A stretch of 64,000 bases of DNA from positions 1,847,683 through 1,911,682 of the forward strand of contig JAKSZT010038955.1 in NCBI GenBank assembly GCA_026826555.1, read 5' to 3'. This DNA is from Tolypeutes matacus (Eukaryota; Chordata; Mammalia; Cingulata; Chlamyphoridae). The position numbers and the translations under genes are program-made. The notes beneath the pieces are model-generated. The model was not told where the DNA came from. It ran no database searches and saw nothing but the letters and a program-made list of their open reading frames with translations. Each line of letters opens with the position of its first letter. Within the stretch, counting starts at the first letter, position 1. Below are positions 44,014-54,012 of this stretch, piece after piece.

Positions 44014-44513
44014 TGTATTAGTCAGCCAAAGGGGTGCTAATGTGAAACACCAAAAATGGGTTGGTTTTTATAAAGGGTATTTATTTGGGGTAGAAGTCCA
44101 CAGTTACCAGGCCATAAAGCGTTAAGTTTCTTCTCTTACCACAGTCTATTGCCATGTGTTAGAGCAAGACAGCTGTTAGCATTTGCCAGGGTTCAGGCTT
44201 CTGGGGTTCCTCTCTTCCCGGGGCTGCATTTCTCTCTGGGCTTAGCTCCTGTTTCCTCCACAAGGTCAGCTGTAGACGATCAGGCAAATGGCTTGCTTCT
44301 CTTCTCCTGGGGCCTTCTTTCCAACATCAAAACTTCTTCTCAAAAGACTGCTTCAACTGTCCTTTGCCTTGCCTTTTATATTCAATTCCCCACCCACCAA
44401 GGGGTGGGGCTCAACGCCCTAATCCTAACCTAATCATGCCCAGATTAACAGATCAGTTTACAAGCATGATTCAATTATATTTTTGGAATTCATAATTACA
44501 TCAAACTTCCACA
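44014..44513 (-). mobile_element. Solo LTR, ERVL-type, 500 bp, minus strand
   Basis: On the minus strand it starts TGTGGAAGTTTGATGTAATT and ends TTTGGCTGACTAATACA, with AAATAAATACCCTTTATAAA (polyadenylation-type signal) near the 3' end. Perfect 5-bp target duplications (CCAGG), the ERVL size, flank it. Related copies are at 4165, 51090 and 58252. No internal retroviral sequence remains. Confidence 0.8.
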
Positions 44514-44518
44514 CCAGG
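44514..44518. repeat. 5-bp target duplication, right
   Basis: CCAGG, identical to 44009-44013. Confidence 0.7.
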
Positions 44519-44927
44519 AAAGCATATTCTTGCTTGTGCTTTGATTTTGGATTTCTAGCCTTTGAAATATGTGTGCTGATACATTCCTCTTGTTAAGCCA
44601 ACTAGTGTATTTGCAATAATACCAATTTAAAACAATGTTCCCTAAATTCTTATGAAAGAATTTCCAAATACGAAATGAAGGACAAGCAGGTATACCTCAA
44701 CAATATTTAGAAATATTGTTTTGCATTGATTCACAATTTTCATAGCACTCATATGCCTGAGATCTGGCATGGACCCTCTGAACTGATGAATAATAAATTA
44801 AAATTATATTGACTATGGCATTACAAGTTGGCTTAAAAAAACGAAGCCCATAGTTCATACCCAAGTGAACATATTTAATGCAGCCGAATGTTAACAAAAA
44901 TGGTGATGTCAAGGATTGAAATAAGCT
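44519..44927. other. Unassigned AT-rich sequence
   Basis: No gene or recognisable repeat between the two solo LTRs. Confidence 0.4.
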
Positions 44928-44931
44928 ATAT

Positions 44932-45374
44932 TGTTATAACCCAGGAGATCGACCACACTCAGACTTTAACTACTTTTATGAAGTTTATTGAGCTAAGCCC
45001 GTGGGTGTCTGCAGCACCTCTCATGTAGAAGAGAACTACAACTCCCAGGTTCTAAAATGGCTCCCTTTTATAGGGGGTTGCTGATGCAGTTTGCAAGCAA
45101 GCAGGATGTACAGAAGTGGATTTTGGCAGTTAGTTAGCGTTTGCACAGAACGCCCTTGATAACCTGGGGCATAGCTGCAGGGTTGAGATGTCCTTGCAGG
45201 ATTGTTCAAAGGAGGGGAGGTTGTGTGCTTGTCTGTTCTTGCAAGATTGTTCAAGGGAGGGGAGGTTGTGTGCTTTTCAGATAAGACACTTAGGAGACAG
45301 TGGAAAACTTTTCTTTTCTACAATTACTCTGGTTGCCAAGAAGGCCTATGGGTAGGCTAATTTAGGGTTCAACA
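44932..45374 (-). mobile_element. Solo LTR of a gammaretrovirus-like ERV, 443 bp, minus strand
   Basis: Ends TGTTGAACCC...GGGTTATAACA on the minus strand (TGTT/AACA inverted ends), with 4-bp target duplications ATAT at 44928-44931 and 45375-45378. A CCCCTATAAAAGGGAGCC TATA box and a CTCAATAAACTTC polyadenylation signal are well placed for U3 and R. U3 holds a tandem repeat (45193-45281). The 4-bp duplication and promoter layout fit class I ERVs. No coding sequence remains. The intact motifs suggest a comparatively young insertion. Confidence 0.85.
45193..45281 (-). repeat. U3 direct repeats, two units of about 45 bp
   Basis: Two adjacent copies of a block reading TTGCAGGATTGTTCAAAGGA then GGGAGGTTGTGTGCTT on plus, differing at two or three positions. 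Tandem repeats in U3 are typical retroviral enhancers; enhancer function here is inference. Confidence 0.75.
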
Positions 45375-45378
45375 ATAT

Positions 45379-46814
45379 AAGGCTTACAGAAATGTTGATT
45401 ATCTCCAGTGCTACTTCATTTAAGAGCCATATTGGGTCTGCTTTTAAATTTGGTTAGAATTATGGCACCTCAGGTTAGATTATTATGGTCATAATGCTGT
45501 GATTTTATATATTATGATCCCTGTACTCAATCTTCTTGAAATTACTGACTACATTCAATAAGAAACTGAAAAATATTTTTCTCATATATATTTGGATAAT
45601 ATTTTCTCTTTATTGCACACTTCAACAACCTATCAGTTTCAAACTAGTGAACTTATTGAATAAAAATGCCTTATGTATCAGCTAATATTAAATAAAAAAC
45701 AATGAATTATTTGAGAAATATTTGTATATATGATACCAGAATAAAAATTTAAAACATACATCTCTAAAACATAAAAGGTGAACCCTGATGTAAACTTTAG
45801 ACTAAATATAATAGTACAATCATAACAATATTGTTTCATCAATTGCAACAAAAGTAAGACACTAATGCATAGTGCTAATAATAGGTAAAACTGGGTTTGT
45901 ATGTGGGTATATATATGGGAACTTTGTACTTTCTGCATGCTTTAGATATAAACCTGACTGAACTAGTGAATATAGAATAGTTTATCATTATGCTTGAACA
46001 AAATAAGGATGCTATTAGACCTAAAAATTGAAAGTTAAATATTGTGATTATATCCAGAGGAAATTCAGTGTTTACTTGTATTGCACCTATTTATGGCTTT
46101 ATGTTCCCATGATAAATCAATAGAACCTTAAATTTGTGTTATTCATTCATTTAATTATGGCAACTGCAATTTTTCTGTTCACTTGAGAGTTCCACTAACA
46201 GGCCCCACAAGGTGGATGATTCCAACTCCAGCTACTAGAATTGTATCAAAGACTGGCTTATGGAATAACATTTTTTCTCTTAAAACCCCACATGAGATAA
46301 TTCTCTAGTTTGTATTTTTAATACAAATGCTACAAGATCACTCCAGGCACAGGCACAATTTCATGGGCAGATCCTGGTCCACCTGCACTTGAAGATTAAG
46401 TCAGCAAGGTCAGCTGTGCCCAGTTTTCTCCCCCAGAGCAGGACACCTACATGATTTGGAAAAGTGTGCCTTCCACCTTCTGGGGCCCTCCATTATGCTG
46501 CTCACCTCAGGACCCCCACAGCATCCCAGATAATGATGATTCTTCTTTATGACTACTTACAAAGCAAAAAGAAGGAAATACTTTGGCTGGGTTCTTTATA
46601 TATGACAAAGCATTTTCATATTTCAAAATTTTTAAAGCAAAAAATGTGCATATACTTGCAAAACAAAATGGAACACTGTGTGAACAATACTAAAATTTGA
46701 CCATGAATTGCCCTCTCTTTCCTGGGTAATAAATGACAAGCAACATGGCCCCATTACCCTCCACCATCCAATTCTGAAGACATCATATCTGCAAACACAT
46801 AGAAGACAGCTGTC
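45379..46814. other. AT-rich intergenic sequence, partly L1 3' UTR
   Basis: 45680-45960 resembles the L1 3' UTR seen at 56.7 kb (GATGTAAACTTTAGACTAAA, TTGTTTCATCAATTGCAACA, GACACTAATGCATAGTG). No gene elsewhere. Confidence 0.5.
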
Positions 46815-47076
46815 TTGCATGACATTGCAGTGATGGATACAGGCCATTATATATTTTGTCATAACTTACAAAACTTTGTGGGACAGAGTGTAAGCCATAA
46901 TGTAAACTGTAGTCCATGGTTAGTAGGCGTACTTCAATATGTTTTCATCAATTGTTGAAGGATGTTGTTGATGTGGCAGGGTGTGGGAGGAGGAGAAAGT
47001 GAGGCATATAGGAATTCCTTATATTTTTATGCAATATTTTTATAATCTAAAGAGTCTTTAAAAATAAAAAAAATAC
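46815..47076 (+). mobile_element. Recurrent L1-type 3' end
   Basis: GCATGACATTGCAGTGATGG, GTAAACTGTAGTCCATGGTT, ATGTTGTTGATGTGGCAGGG and TTCCTTATATTTTTATGCAA, with an A-rich end; same subtype as 37480-37866. Confidence 0.7.
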
Positions 47077-47613
47077 CAATTAAAAGATTAGTGGAAAACA
47101 AAATGGATTGCCAGACAATAGACAATCAGATCAATGATGGATATGCAAACTTTTGTGTGAGTAGGAGTGCCATTTGAAATACAGTACAATCTAGAGCCTA
47201 GAATAGCCTATCTCTTGGTTCTCCTGTGAATCTCAAAGAGTGTCCTGAAGGGAATCTTACTGGGTCCTCTGTCTTCAGTCTAATTGTGAAAGACTCACCT
47301 GGTTGCCTTGAGCTATTCAGAATTTTGTACCTGGCACACAATGGCAGAGTCATTTCTGACTTCATATGGGAGTGTTGGCTGGTTTTGCATGTGGGTGTCC
47401 TTCATCCTATTACAAAAGTTTTCTAACTGATGGCATCAGAGGTAGGCACAAAATACCAATTTAGAGATGCTCCCTGGGGAGGCAGTTAGCTTGAAAGGAA
47501 GCCCCAGACCCTGACAGGAAACCAGTTCTTACCCATTTCTCTGCACCTACTACTGCAACTGCTCCTTGTGCTCAGTGGATTCTAAGTACCCCTCATGGAC
47601 ACCCCTCAGAAGA
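47077..47613. other. Duplicated 3' flank of an IGHV3-like segment
   Basis: Parallels 16200-16550 (CTTTTGTGTGAGTAGGAGTG, TCTCAAAGAGTGTCC-like, AAAGACTCACCTGGTTGCC). No gene. Confidence 0.65.
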
Positions 47614-47652
47614 GGTTTTTGTCTGGGCTGGCATTGCCTTCCCCTCACTGTC
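47614..47652 (-). promoter_or_regulatory. IGHV RSS with consensus nonamer and mutated heptamer
   Basis: Minus strand: heptamer GACAGTG (47646-47652, first base mutated), 23-bp spacer and nonamer ACAAAAACC (47614-47622, perfect). Confidence 0.85.
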
Positions 47653-48098
47653 TTTCACATAGTAATAGGAGGCCATGACCTCACATTTCAGGCTGTTCAT
47701 TTGCAGATACTGCTTGTTCTTTTTGTCCCTGGAGATGGTGAATCTGTCCTCCACAGAGTCAATGTAGTTTGTAATACCACCACTACTCATGGATGAGACC
47801 CACTCCAGCCCCTTCCCTGGGGCCTGGCAGACCCAATCCATGTAATAGTCATCAAAGTTGAATCCTGAGACTGAACAGGAGAGGCACAGGGACCCTCCTA
47901 GCTGTCTCAAGTCTCCCACAGACTCCAGCAGCTGAACTTCACACATGACACCTGCAAACAGACATTAAAAATTGAGTCACACACAGTCACACACACAAAT
48001 ACAAATGTACACATATTCACCCTGCAGCAAATGAGTTTCTAGTAAATATTTCCATGGAAAATTGACAAAAGGAGAGTCCAGGGCAGCACTCATTTCAT
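47653..48098 (-). pseudogene. IGHV clan III (IGHV3-like) pseudogene: open V exon, lost Cys104, leader stop, broken donor
   Basis: V exon 47653-47951 is entirely open. It begins with second leader part GTGTCATGTGT after acceptor TTTGCAG, then [47 protein letters not shown]2 [22 protein letters not shown] and [18 protein letters not shown]. The YYC motif reads YYY, removing the intradomain disulfide, and the FR2 arginine is Cys. Expected leader exon 48053-48098: ATG AAA TGA, a stop at codon 3, and the donor is GA instead of GT (the 16.6-kb paralogue has GT). Three independent lesions make it a pseudogene despite an intact reading frame over the V exon. The promoter octamer is perfect. Confidence 0.9.
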
Positions 48099-48217
48099 GG
48101 TGCTTCCTCTTCCTCAGGTCTGGGCTCAGAATACAAAGAGCTCAACAAAGGAGCTGGGGGTTCCCTCTCAGAGCTGCAAGGTCTGTCCTGGGCTGGTTTT
48201 CAGGACCAGAGGGAACC

Positions 48218-48225
48218 ATTTGCAT
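48218..48225 (-). promoter_or_regulatory. IGHV promoter octamer (perfect)
   Basis: ATGCAAAT on the minus strand, about 120 bp upstream of the leader ATG of the 47.6-kb V pseudogene. Confidence 0.8.
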
Positions 48226-48324
48226 GTCCTCTCCCCATAGTGCACAACAGCTCCCTCCCTACATCTGAGGTTCTCTCCTGGCCCTACAGCCTCTGCATCC
48301 AGAGAACACTGTGACAACTTTTTC

Positions 48325-48705
48325 ATTGATATAAAGGCAGAGGCCACCAGAGGTTCTGAGGGGAGTGAGAGGGAAGAATAGGTGTAATATGGGGGTATTT
48401 TTTAGACATTGGAATTGTCCTTCATGACACTGTGATAATGGATACAGGCCATTATACATTTTGTCATAACCTATAAAAATGTGCAAGACAGAATGTAAAC
48501 TGTAATGTAAACTGTAGACCATGGTTAGCAGCAGTGCTTCAGTATGTGTTCATCAATTGCAACAAATGTAACACACTAATGAAAGCTACTGTTAATATGT
48601 GAAAATGTGGGAGGGGAGGAGTTGGGCATATGCCAATCCCCTAAATTTTTATTTAATATTTATGTATTCTAAAGCTTCTTTAAAATAAGAAAAAAAAAAT
48701 AAAAG
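48325..48705 (+). mobile_element. Recurrent L1-type 3' end
   Basis: GATATAAAGGCAGAGGCCAC, GGGTATTTTTTAGACATTGG and TGTAAACTGTAGACCATGGT, then GTGAAAATGTGGGAGGGGAG and an A-rich tail. It inserted into the 5' flank of the 47.6-kb V segment; the equivalent point at about 17230 lacks it. Confidence 0.75.
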
Positions 48706-49676
48706 TCATCTGAAGTTGAGTGCTTGGAAAATCATTTCAGTACTAGAAACAAGGCAGTGCAGCTTTCTTTCCTCATAGCACCCATGTCAATCAGATGACA
48801 GCCAGCATATACTTTCCCCCTATGTACTAGTTGAAGGGACTGGGACATTAGTGTTTCAGGTACAACAACAGATGCCCAGTGATTGGAGAATCACAATTTG
48901 TTTCTTTTGCCCCCACATAGAAAGCAACCACAGGTTAGGCTGTATGTCCAGCTGGGTCTGACCCTGTGAGATCCCTCCTGATTCCCAAGGCAGGTCCATT
49001 CCTTGGAGGATCAGCCATTCAAGGGAGCTGAATGGATTATCATGATGATGGTCTCTGGAAGTCTTAGAGCTGGGGCAGCAACCAGCTTCCTCCCATACAT
49101 GCTGCACATCTCACAGACAATGGATCCTCCTCTCCCTCCAATCCTCCTCCCTTTTTACTCGCTTGAAGTTTCTGTTTCAGGTTCTAAGACTAACTGGAAA
49201 CTTTCATACTTGACAGCTTAGACAGTATAACCTCTAAATAAGGACACTTGCTACAACTGTGAGAACTTCCCAGGGTAGACAGAGATATTTGCTGAGTATC
49301 CTGGGGGGTGGGGACTAATGGGTACAAGAAGGGGTTCTCTAATCTGAAGTTAGCACAAAATAACCCCTTCAAGCCTGGTGCTGTGATGGAGCTCAAGGCC
49401 AAACTCAAGTATATTTGTCTCCATCCACAGAGAGCTAATGTGGATGGGCATGGCCACTGTGGAACCATCCCTGATGCTCCCCTGATGCAGCCTTATGCTT
49501 CTTCCTGCTCTTTTTAGAGGGACAACTGAGCCCTGGCAGCCTATTGTGGCCATCCTGCAAGTACTGGTTCATGTCCACAGGGCTGAAGCACTCAGGTAGT
49601 TGTCACCTACTTTTGTTCCCATGGTATTTTGGGTCATCATGTTCAATGTGAAATCATTTGGATTCCCTGCAAGGTA
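48706..49676. other. Intergenic between two clan III V pseudogenes
   Basis: No gene. Several short open frames overlap each other at 49000-49550 on both strands without family resemblance. Confidence 0.4.
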
Positions 49677-49714
49677 GGAGTGAGTCTGGGCTCCCACTAC
49701 CTCCCCTCACAGTG
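49677..49714 (-). promoter_or_regulatory. IGHV RSS-like, 22-bp spacer
   Basis: Minus strand: heptamer CACTGTG (49708-49714, one mismatch), 22-bp spacer and nonamer-like ACTCACTCC. Same spacing as the paralogue at 18816-18853. Confidence 0.6.
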
Positions 49715-49977
49715 TCTGCCTCAGCAATACATGGTTGTATTCTTGGCTCTGACTCTCCACCTGCAGACACAGAGTGATCACAGCAAACTGTCTGGGAATG
49801 GCAAACTTACCCTTCAGAACTCTGCATTGTCTGTGGCAATGGCAGCATTACTAATGTCTGGGGCACACTGTATCCCATCCCTGGAGCCAGCAGAACTCAG
49901 TTCATGTTATAGCTACTGGAGGTCAATCCAGAAGTTTCCAAGGATAGTGTCTCACCCAGACTCCACCAAATAAATAG
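49715..49977 (-). pseudogene. IGHV clan III (IGHV3-like) pseudogene
   Basis: Minus strand: acceptor CTTGCAG, then TTGGTGGAGTCTGGG (FR1) with the second leader part and first V codons missing as at 18.9 kb. CDR1 (CTCCAGTAGCTATAACATG), FR2 (CTGGCTCCAGGGATGGGATA), a disrupted CDR2/FR3, CTGCAGGTGGAGAGTCAGAG and ATGTATTGC follow, with TGA directly after the final cysteine codon. FR2 has TGA where tryptophan is expected (AAC TGA GTT). The shared lesions place it as a duplicate of the 18.9-kb pseudogene. Confidence 0.78.
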
Positions 49978-50256
49978 CTGCAAGCAAAAATATCCTGGTC
50001 AATAAAATTGCCATATATATCCACTGTTACACTCATTCTTATCAAATCACAATAATCAATGTTACTTGTTAGCCATAAAATGATCTTTTAAATTAGTTAT
50101 GAGAAAAACCAGCTCAGAACTAATGCCATGTTGATTCATCTTTGTTCATTCCTGATCACTGATTTGGAACACTTGGGAATCCATGGGCTGGGGCTCCTCT
50201 CCCTGAGCTGCAGCATCAGGGATGGGGTGGTTTATATCAATAAAGGGATGGAAAAA

Positions 50257-50264
50257 ATTTGCAA
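50257..50264 (-). promoter_or_regulatory. Octamer-like element of the 49.7-kb V pseudogene
   Basis: TTGCAAAT on the minus strand, the same one-base variant as at 19421-19428. Confidence 0.5.
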
Positions 50265-51085
50265 GTCCTCTTACTATACTGTTAGCTCTCAGGTGGAACC
50301 CTGGAAAAAAAAGCGCACCAGAGCAGGTATGAGTGTCCTGGGGTAGTTGGGTAGCAATGACAGCATTTGGAATAATATTATTATTACTTGATTGTACTAG
50401 ACTAAACCCTTGGAACTCTTGATTTTATTCAATTTATACATTTGTACAGAAGCTTTATGAATACAATATCAGTGTCATCTCAATGTAAAATCTCTAACAG
50501 CAAGTTAGAATGCTTGAACAACATGCCTGAAGTCTATGTCTGTTGATAGTGAGCCCCAGTGTCTGCTCTGTGCTCCTTACCACTAGACTCCATGGTTAAC
50601 CTCAACCAACTTGAGGACAGAGTGGGGCATGTCTAGATAAATTTGTAGCATCCCTCTTTGTGTAATGAGACTTTTGTGTGATGTTTCTGCATCCTTAATG
50701 TCTACCTAAAGAATGTAGAGAGAAGCAGTGTTCAGCAGGTGTATTTAAAGTGCTCTCTGGGATTCCACAGGTCATGATTTATCTCTCTATCTCTCCATAA
50801 TATTCATCTATCCATTTGTTTAATTAAGCATAACTGACATAATCACCACCTATTTAAGTATAATGTGGTAATTATTTACATATGTACACATGTGTAGCCA
50901 TCACCACCATCCTGATAGATAAATCCCAAAAGTGTTCACTCATTACTCTATAATTTCTAACTCTCACTCATTTCCTTCTCTCTAAGGAACAATTAATCCT
51001 TTTTAAAAAAATAGTTTTATTAAGATATAAATCATATACCATAAAATTCATCCATTTAAAGCATATAAATTGATGGTTAGTGTAT
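50265..51085. other. Duplicated 5' flank of a clan III V segment, then antisense L1 words
   Basis: 50280-50830 parallels 19440-19900 and 33120-33560. 50830-51080 (TAATCACCACCTATTTAAG, CACATGTGTAGCCATCACCA, CATATACCATAAAATTCATC) reads like reverse-complement L1 3' sequence. No gene. Confidence 0.55.
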
Positions 51086-51087
51086 GT

Positions 51088-51695
51088 ATTACTCAGCCAA
51101 AGGGGTGCTGATGCATAATACCAGAAATCTGTTGGCTTTTATAAAGGGTATTTATTTGGGGTAGAAGCTTACAGTTACCAGGCCATAAAGCAAAATTTAC
51201 TTCTCTCACCATAGTCTGTTTCCACATATTGGAGCAAGATGGCTGCCAAGGCTTCAGGCTTCCAGGGTTCCTCTGTTCCTGGGACTCATTTCTCTGAGGG
51301 CTAAGCTGTGCTGCTTTCTCCACAAGGCCAGCTGCAGACTATCAGGTAAATGGCCCATCTCTCTTCCCCAGGCCTCTCCCTGTATGTAATGGAGACTTCT
51401 CTCCTTCCTCACATATCTACTTCTCTGTGTGTTTAATTCCCAGGCTCCAGGATCAAAACTCCAACTAATTCTTCTGCCATGTCATTTTCTTTGTGAGTCT
51501 TCCCAAACCAAGGATGCAGAGACTCAACATCCTAGTGACATTGCCCAATCAAAGCCTTAATCATTATTTAATCAAGTAAAAGTGAAACCTGTGAATCCAA
51601 TAAAATCTTATATGCCCAAAGGGACAGAGAAGTTTACAAACATAATCTAATATCTATTTTTGGAATTCATAAACAATATCAAATTGCTACATTCC
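51088..51695 (-). mobile_element. ERVL-type LTR, minus strand
   Basis: Reverse complement of the 44.0-kb solo LTR family: on plus it starts ATTACTCAGCCAAAGGGGTG and TTTTATAAAGGGTATTTATT, and ends TTTTTGGAATTCATAAACAA, AATTGCTACA. It is directly joined to internal sequence at 51.7 kb, so on the minus strand it is a 3' LTR. Confidence 0.7.
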
Positions 51696-52840
51696 ACCAT
51701 CTGAATTCCAAAAAGGCATTACAGTATTTTTAAAAAATCTTGAATCAGTACAATGCTAAATATAGAATCATGTGATAATAAGTTCAAAGAAATGAAGTTT
51801 GTCTTGGGACAAAGTCCAGTCTGACTATGGATCTCTGAAACTTACAAAACCATTTATCTGCTTCCAATACACAAATGGACAGACAAAGGATAAACATTTT
51901 CATCACCATAAGGAGAATTTGGGAAGAAAGCATGAGCCATGGGTCCTCTACAGGTCAGTAAACCTGCAGGGCATCCTCCATTTGATTTCAAAGCCTAAGA
52001 GTCATTCTCAAGATGATGCTTTCTTCTCCCTGGGGCCACATGGGGACCCACACTTTCCACAGGCTTGCCCAATGGCCATTTTCTTCATTCCACCCTCATC
52101 AAGCATCTGGGTGGTAACCAAGCTCCAGACCTCACCCTTCAAGAGCTTTGGGGTGATTGCCACACTTTACCCAATCTTTGGGTTACTGTCTTACCCAACC
52201 CCTGAGTAGAGTGAAATCATCCCTAACCTTTGTTATACAGGCTCAACCCTCTCAAAGCAATGAGTTGACAACCTGGCCTTCCCTAATCCATAGTTGACAA
52301 GTCCAAAACTCTAAGGCCTATGGGGTGATGACCTTAACTTTCCTAATCCTTGGGGAATGTGTTATGCCCTCTCTGTACCTTGGAGAGGCAAGACTCTCAC
52401 TGAACATGGGGCAGGAATATCCACCCTCTTCAACTGCTGGAGAAAACTCACCCTGTCTACACTTGGGTGGGGATCCTCTCTTGGCCCAAGGTGATGTCTT
52501 AATTCCAGACCTCAGCTTCCATGGTTTTCCTCTTGAGGTAATTTTCCCTTCAATCTCTCCCTTCCATGTCCCTTTTACACCAAGCTGACAATTGTTTTGT
52601 TCATACAGCTCTCTCATAAAGCTTGTTTAGCATGCAAAAAGCAGGGGTCCAAAACATCAGACAGTAAGATGTCCCACAAGTCTTTCCTAGATAACTGCAT
52701 TTTCAATTCTGATTTACAAGTTCCAAGTTTACTTAAGTCCTCAAAAGGGGCACTATCATCTGGGGGCTTGATTTCCAGAGGCTTGGAATTTCCAAAATCA
52801 GTTTCTGCCTACCCCAAGATACATACTTGTCAAATTATCC
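51696..52840 (-). mobile_element. Internal region of a non-autonomous ERVL/MaLR-like element
   Basis: Related over several blocks to 60.3-61.3 kb (CCATGGTTTTCCTCTTGAGG against CCATGGTTCCTCCCTTGAAG; TTTACACCAAGCTG-like; ATAACTGCATTTTCAATTCT against ATAATTGCATTTCCAAAATC). On minus it ends in a purine-rich GATGGTGGAA just before the LTR, like a polypurine tract. A 136-codon plus-strand open frame at 51799-52209 is antisense to the element and is not accepted as a gene. Confidence 0.6.
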
Positions 52841-54012
52841 AATGCTGAAGACAAAGAGAGAATCATGAAAGAAGCAAGAGAAAAGAGGTCCATTACACAC
52901 AAGGGAAGCTTGATAAGATTAAGTGCTGATTTCTCATTTGAAGCCATGGGAGCAAGAAGGCAATGGTATGACATAGGTAAGGTGCTAAAAGAAAAAAAAC
53001 TGGAAGACAAGAATTCTGTATCAAGCAAAGATGGCATTCAAAAATGAGGGAGAGTTCAAAATATTCACAGAAAATCAGAAATCAGGAGAGTCTGTGAACA
53101 AGAAACCTGGCCTTCAAGAAATACTAAAGGGAGTTCTGCAGATTGAAAGGAAAAAAAAAAAAAAAACAGAAGAAAGAGTATTCAAGGAGAGTGTAGGAAA
53201 GAAGATTATTGGTGAGAATAATTAAAAAGATAAAAAGAGAAATAAAAACCTCATATAAATACATAAACCTAAAGAAAATATAGCTAATGTAAGTAATTCC
53301 TAGACAGTAATAACATTGAATGTTAATGGATTAAACTCTCCAATCAAGAGACATAGACTGGCAGAATGGATAAGGAAATATTACCAATCTATATGCTGTC
53401 TACAAAAAACTCACCTTAGACCCAGGGATTCAAGAAGGTTGAAAGTGAATGGTTGGAAAATAATTTTACATGCAAACAATAACAAAAAAAAAAAAAAAAA
53501 AAAAAAAAGCAGAAGTAGCTATACTAATATCGGACAAAAGAGACATTAAATGCAAAATGAATGTAAGAGCAAAGGACAGTATATATTAATAAAAGGGTTA
53601 ATCTATCAAGAAGAAAAACAATCATAAACAATTAGGCACCTAACCAGGGCACCCCAAAAATGTGAGGCAAACATTGGAAGAACTAAATGGAGAAATAGAT
53701 GCCTCTACAAAGAGTGGTGCACTTTAATACACCATTATTACCATTAGACAGAATATCTAGACAGAAGATCAATAAAGAAACAGAGACCTTGAGTGATACA
53801 ATAGAGGATCTAGGCCTAATAGACATGTACAGAACATTACATCCAAATTGTATCCAAATACAGAAGGATATACATTCTTTTCGAATACACATGGATCATT
53901 TTCCAGGATAGACCACATGCTATGTTACAGAACAATTCTCAAAAAATTCAGAAAGACTAAAATTATACAAAGTAATTTCTCTGAACACATTGGAATGAAG
54001 CTGGAAGTCTTC
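52841..54012 (+). mobile_element. L1 fragment: ORF1 C-terminus and ORF2 endonuclease domain
   Basis: ORF1 C-terminal RNA-binding domain words (REKRSITHKG, IRLSADFSFEAMGARRQW, KVLKEK, FKNEGEFKIFTENQK, LQEILKGVL) at 52870-53145 are followed by a short A-rich spacer and the ORF2 endonuclease start (LNVNGLNSPIKRHRLAEWIR, ICCLQKTHL, about 53316), GVAILISD-like, FNTPLLPLDR, IDMYRTLHP, FSRIDHMLCYRTILKKFRK and EHIGMKLEV ending at about 54005. Frames are broken by frameshifts and a 24-nt A run (53486-53508). It stops abruptly at the border of GC-rich DNA. Confidence 0.88.

Noticed and set aside
51799..52209. 136-codon plus-strand open frame
   Set aside because: Lies antisense within the internal region of an LTR element related to 60.3-61.3 kb, where the frame is not conserved.
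53486..53508. A run as the end of a processed transcript
   Set aside because: It interrupts L1 ORF2 endonuclease sequence, which continues in order on both sides; more likely A-tract expansion within the L1 copy.
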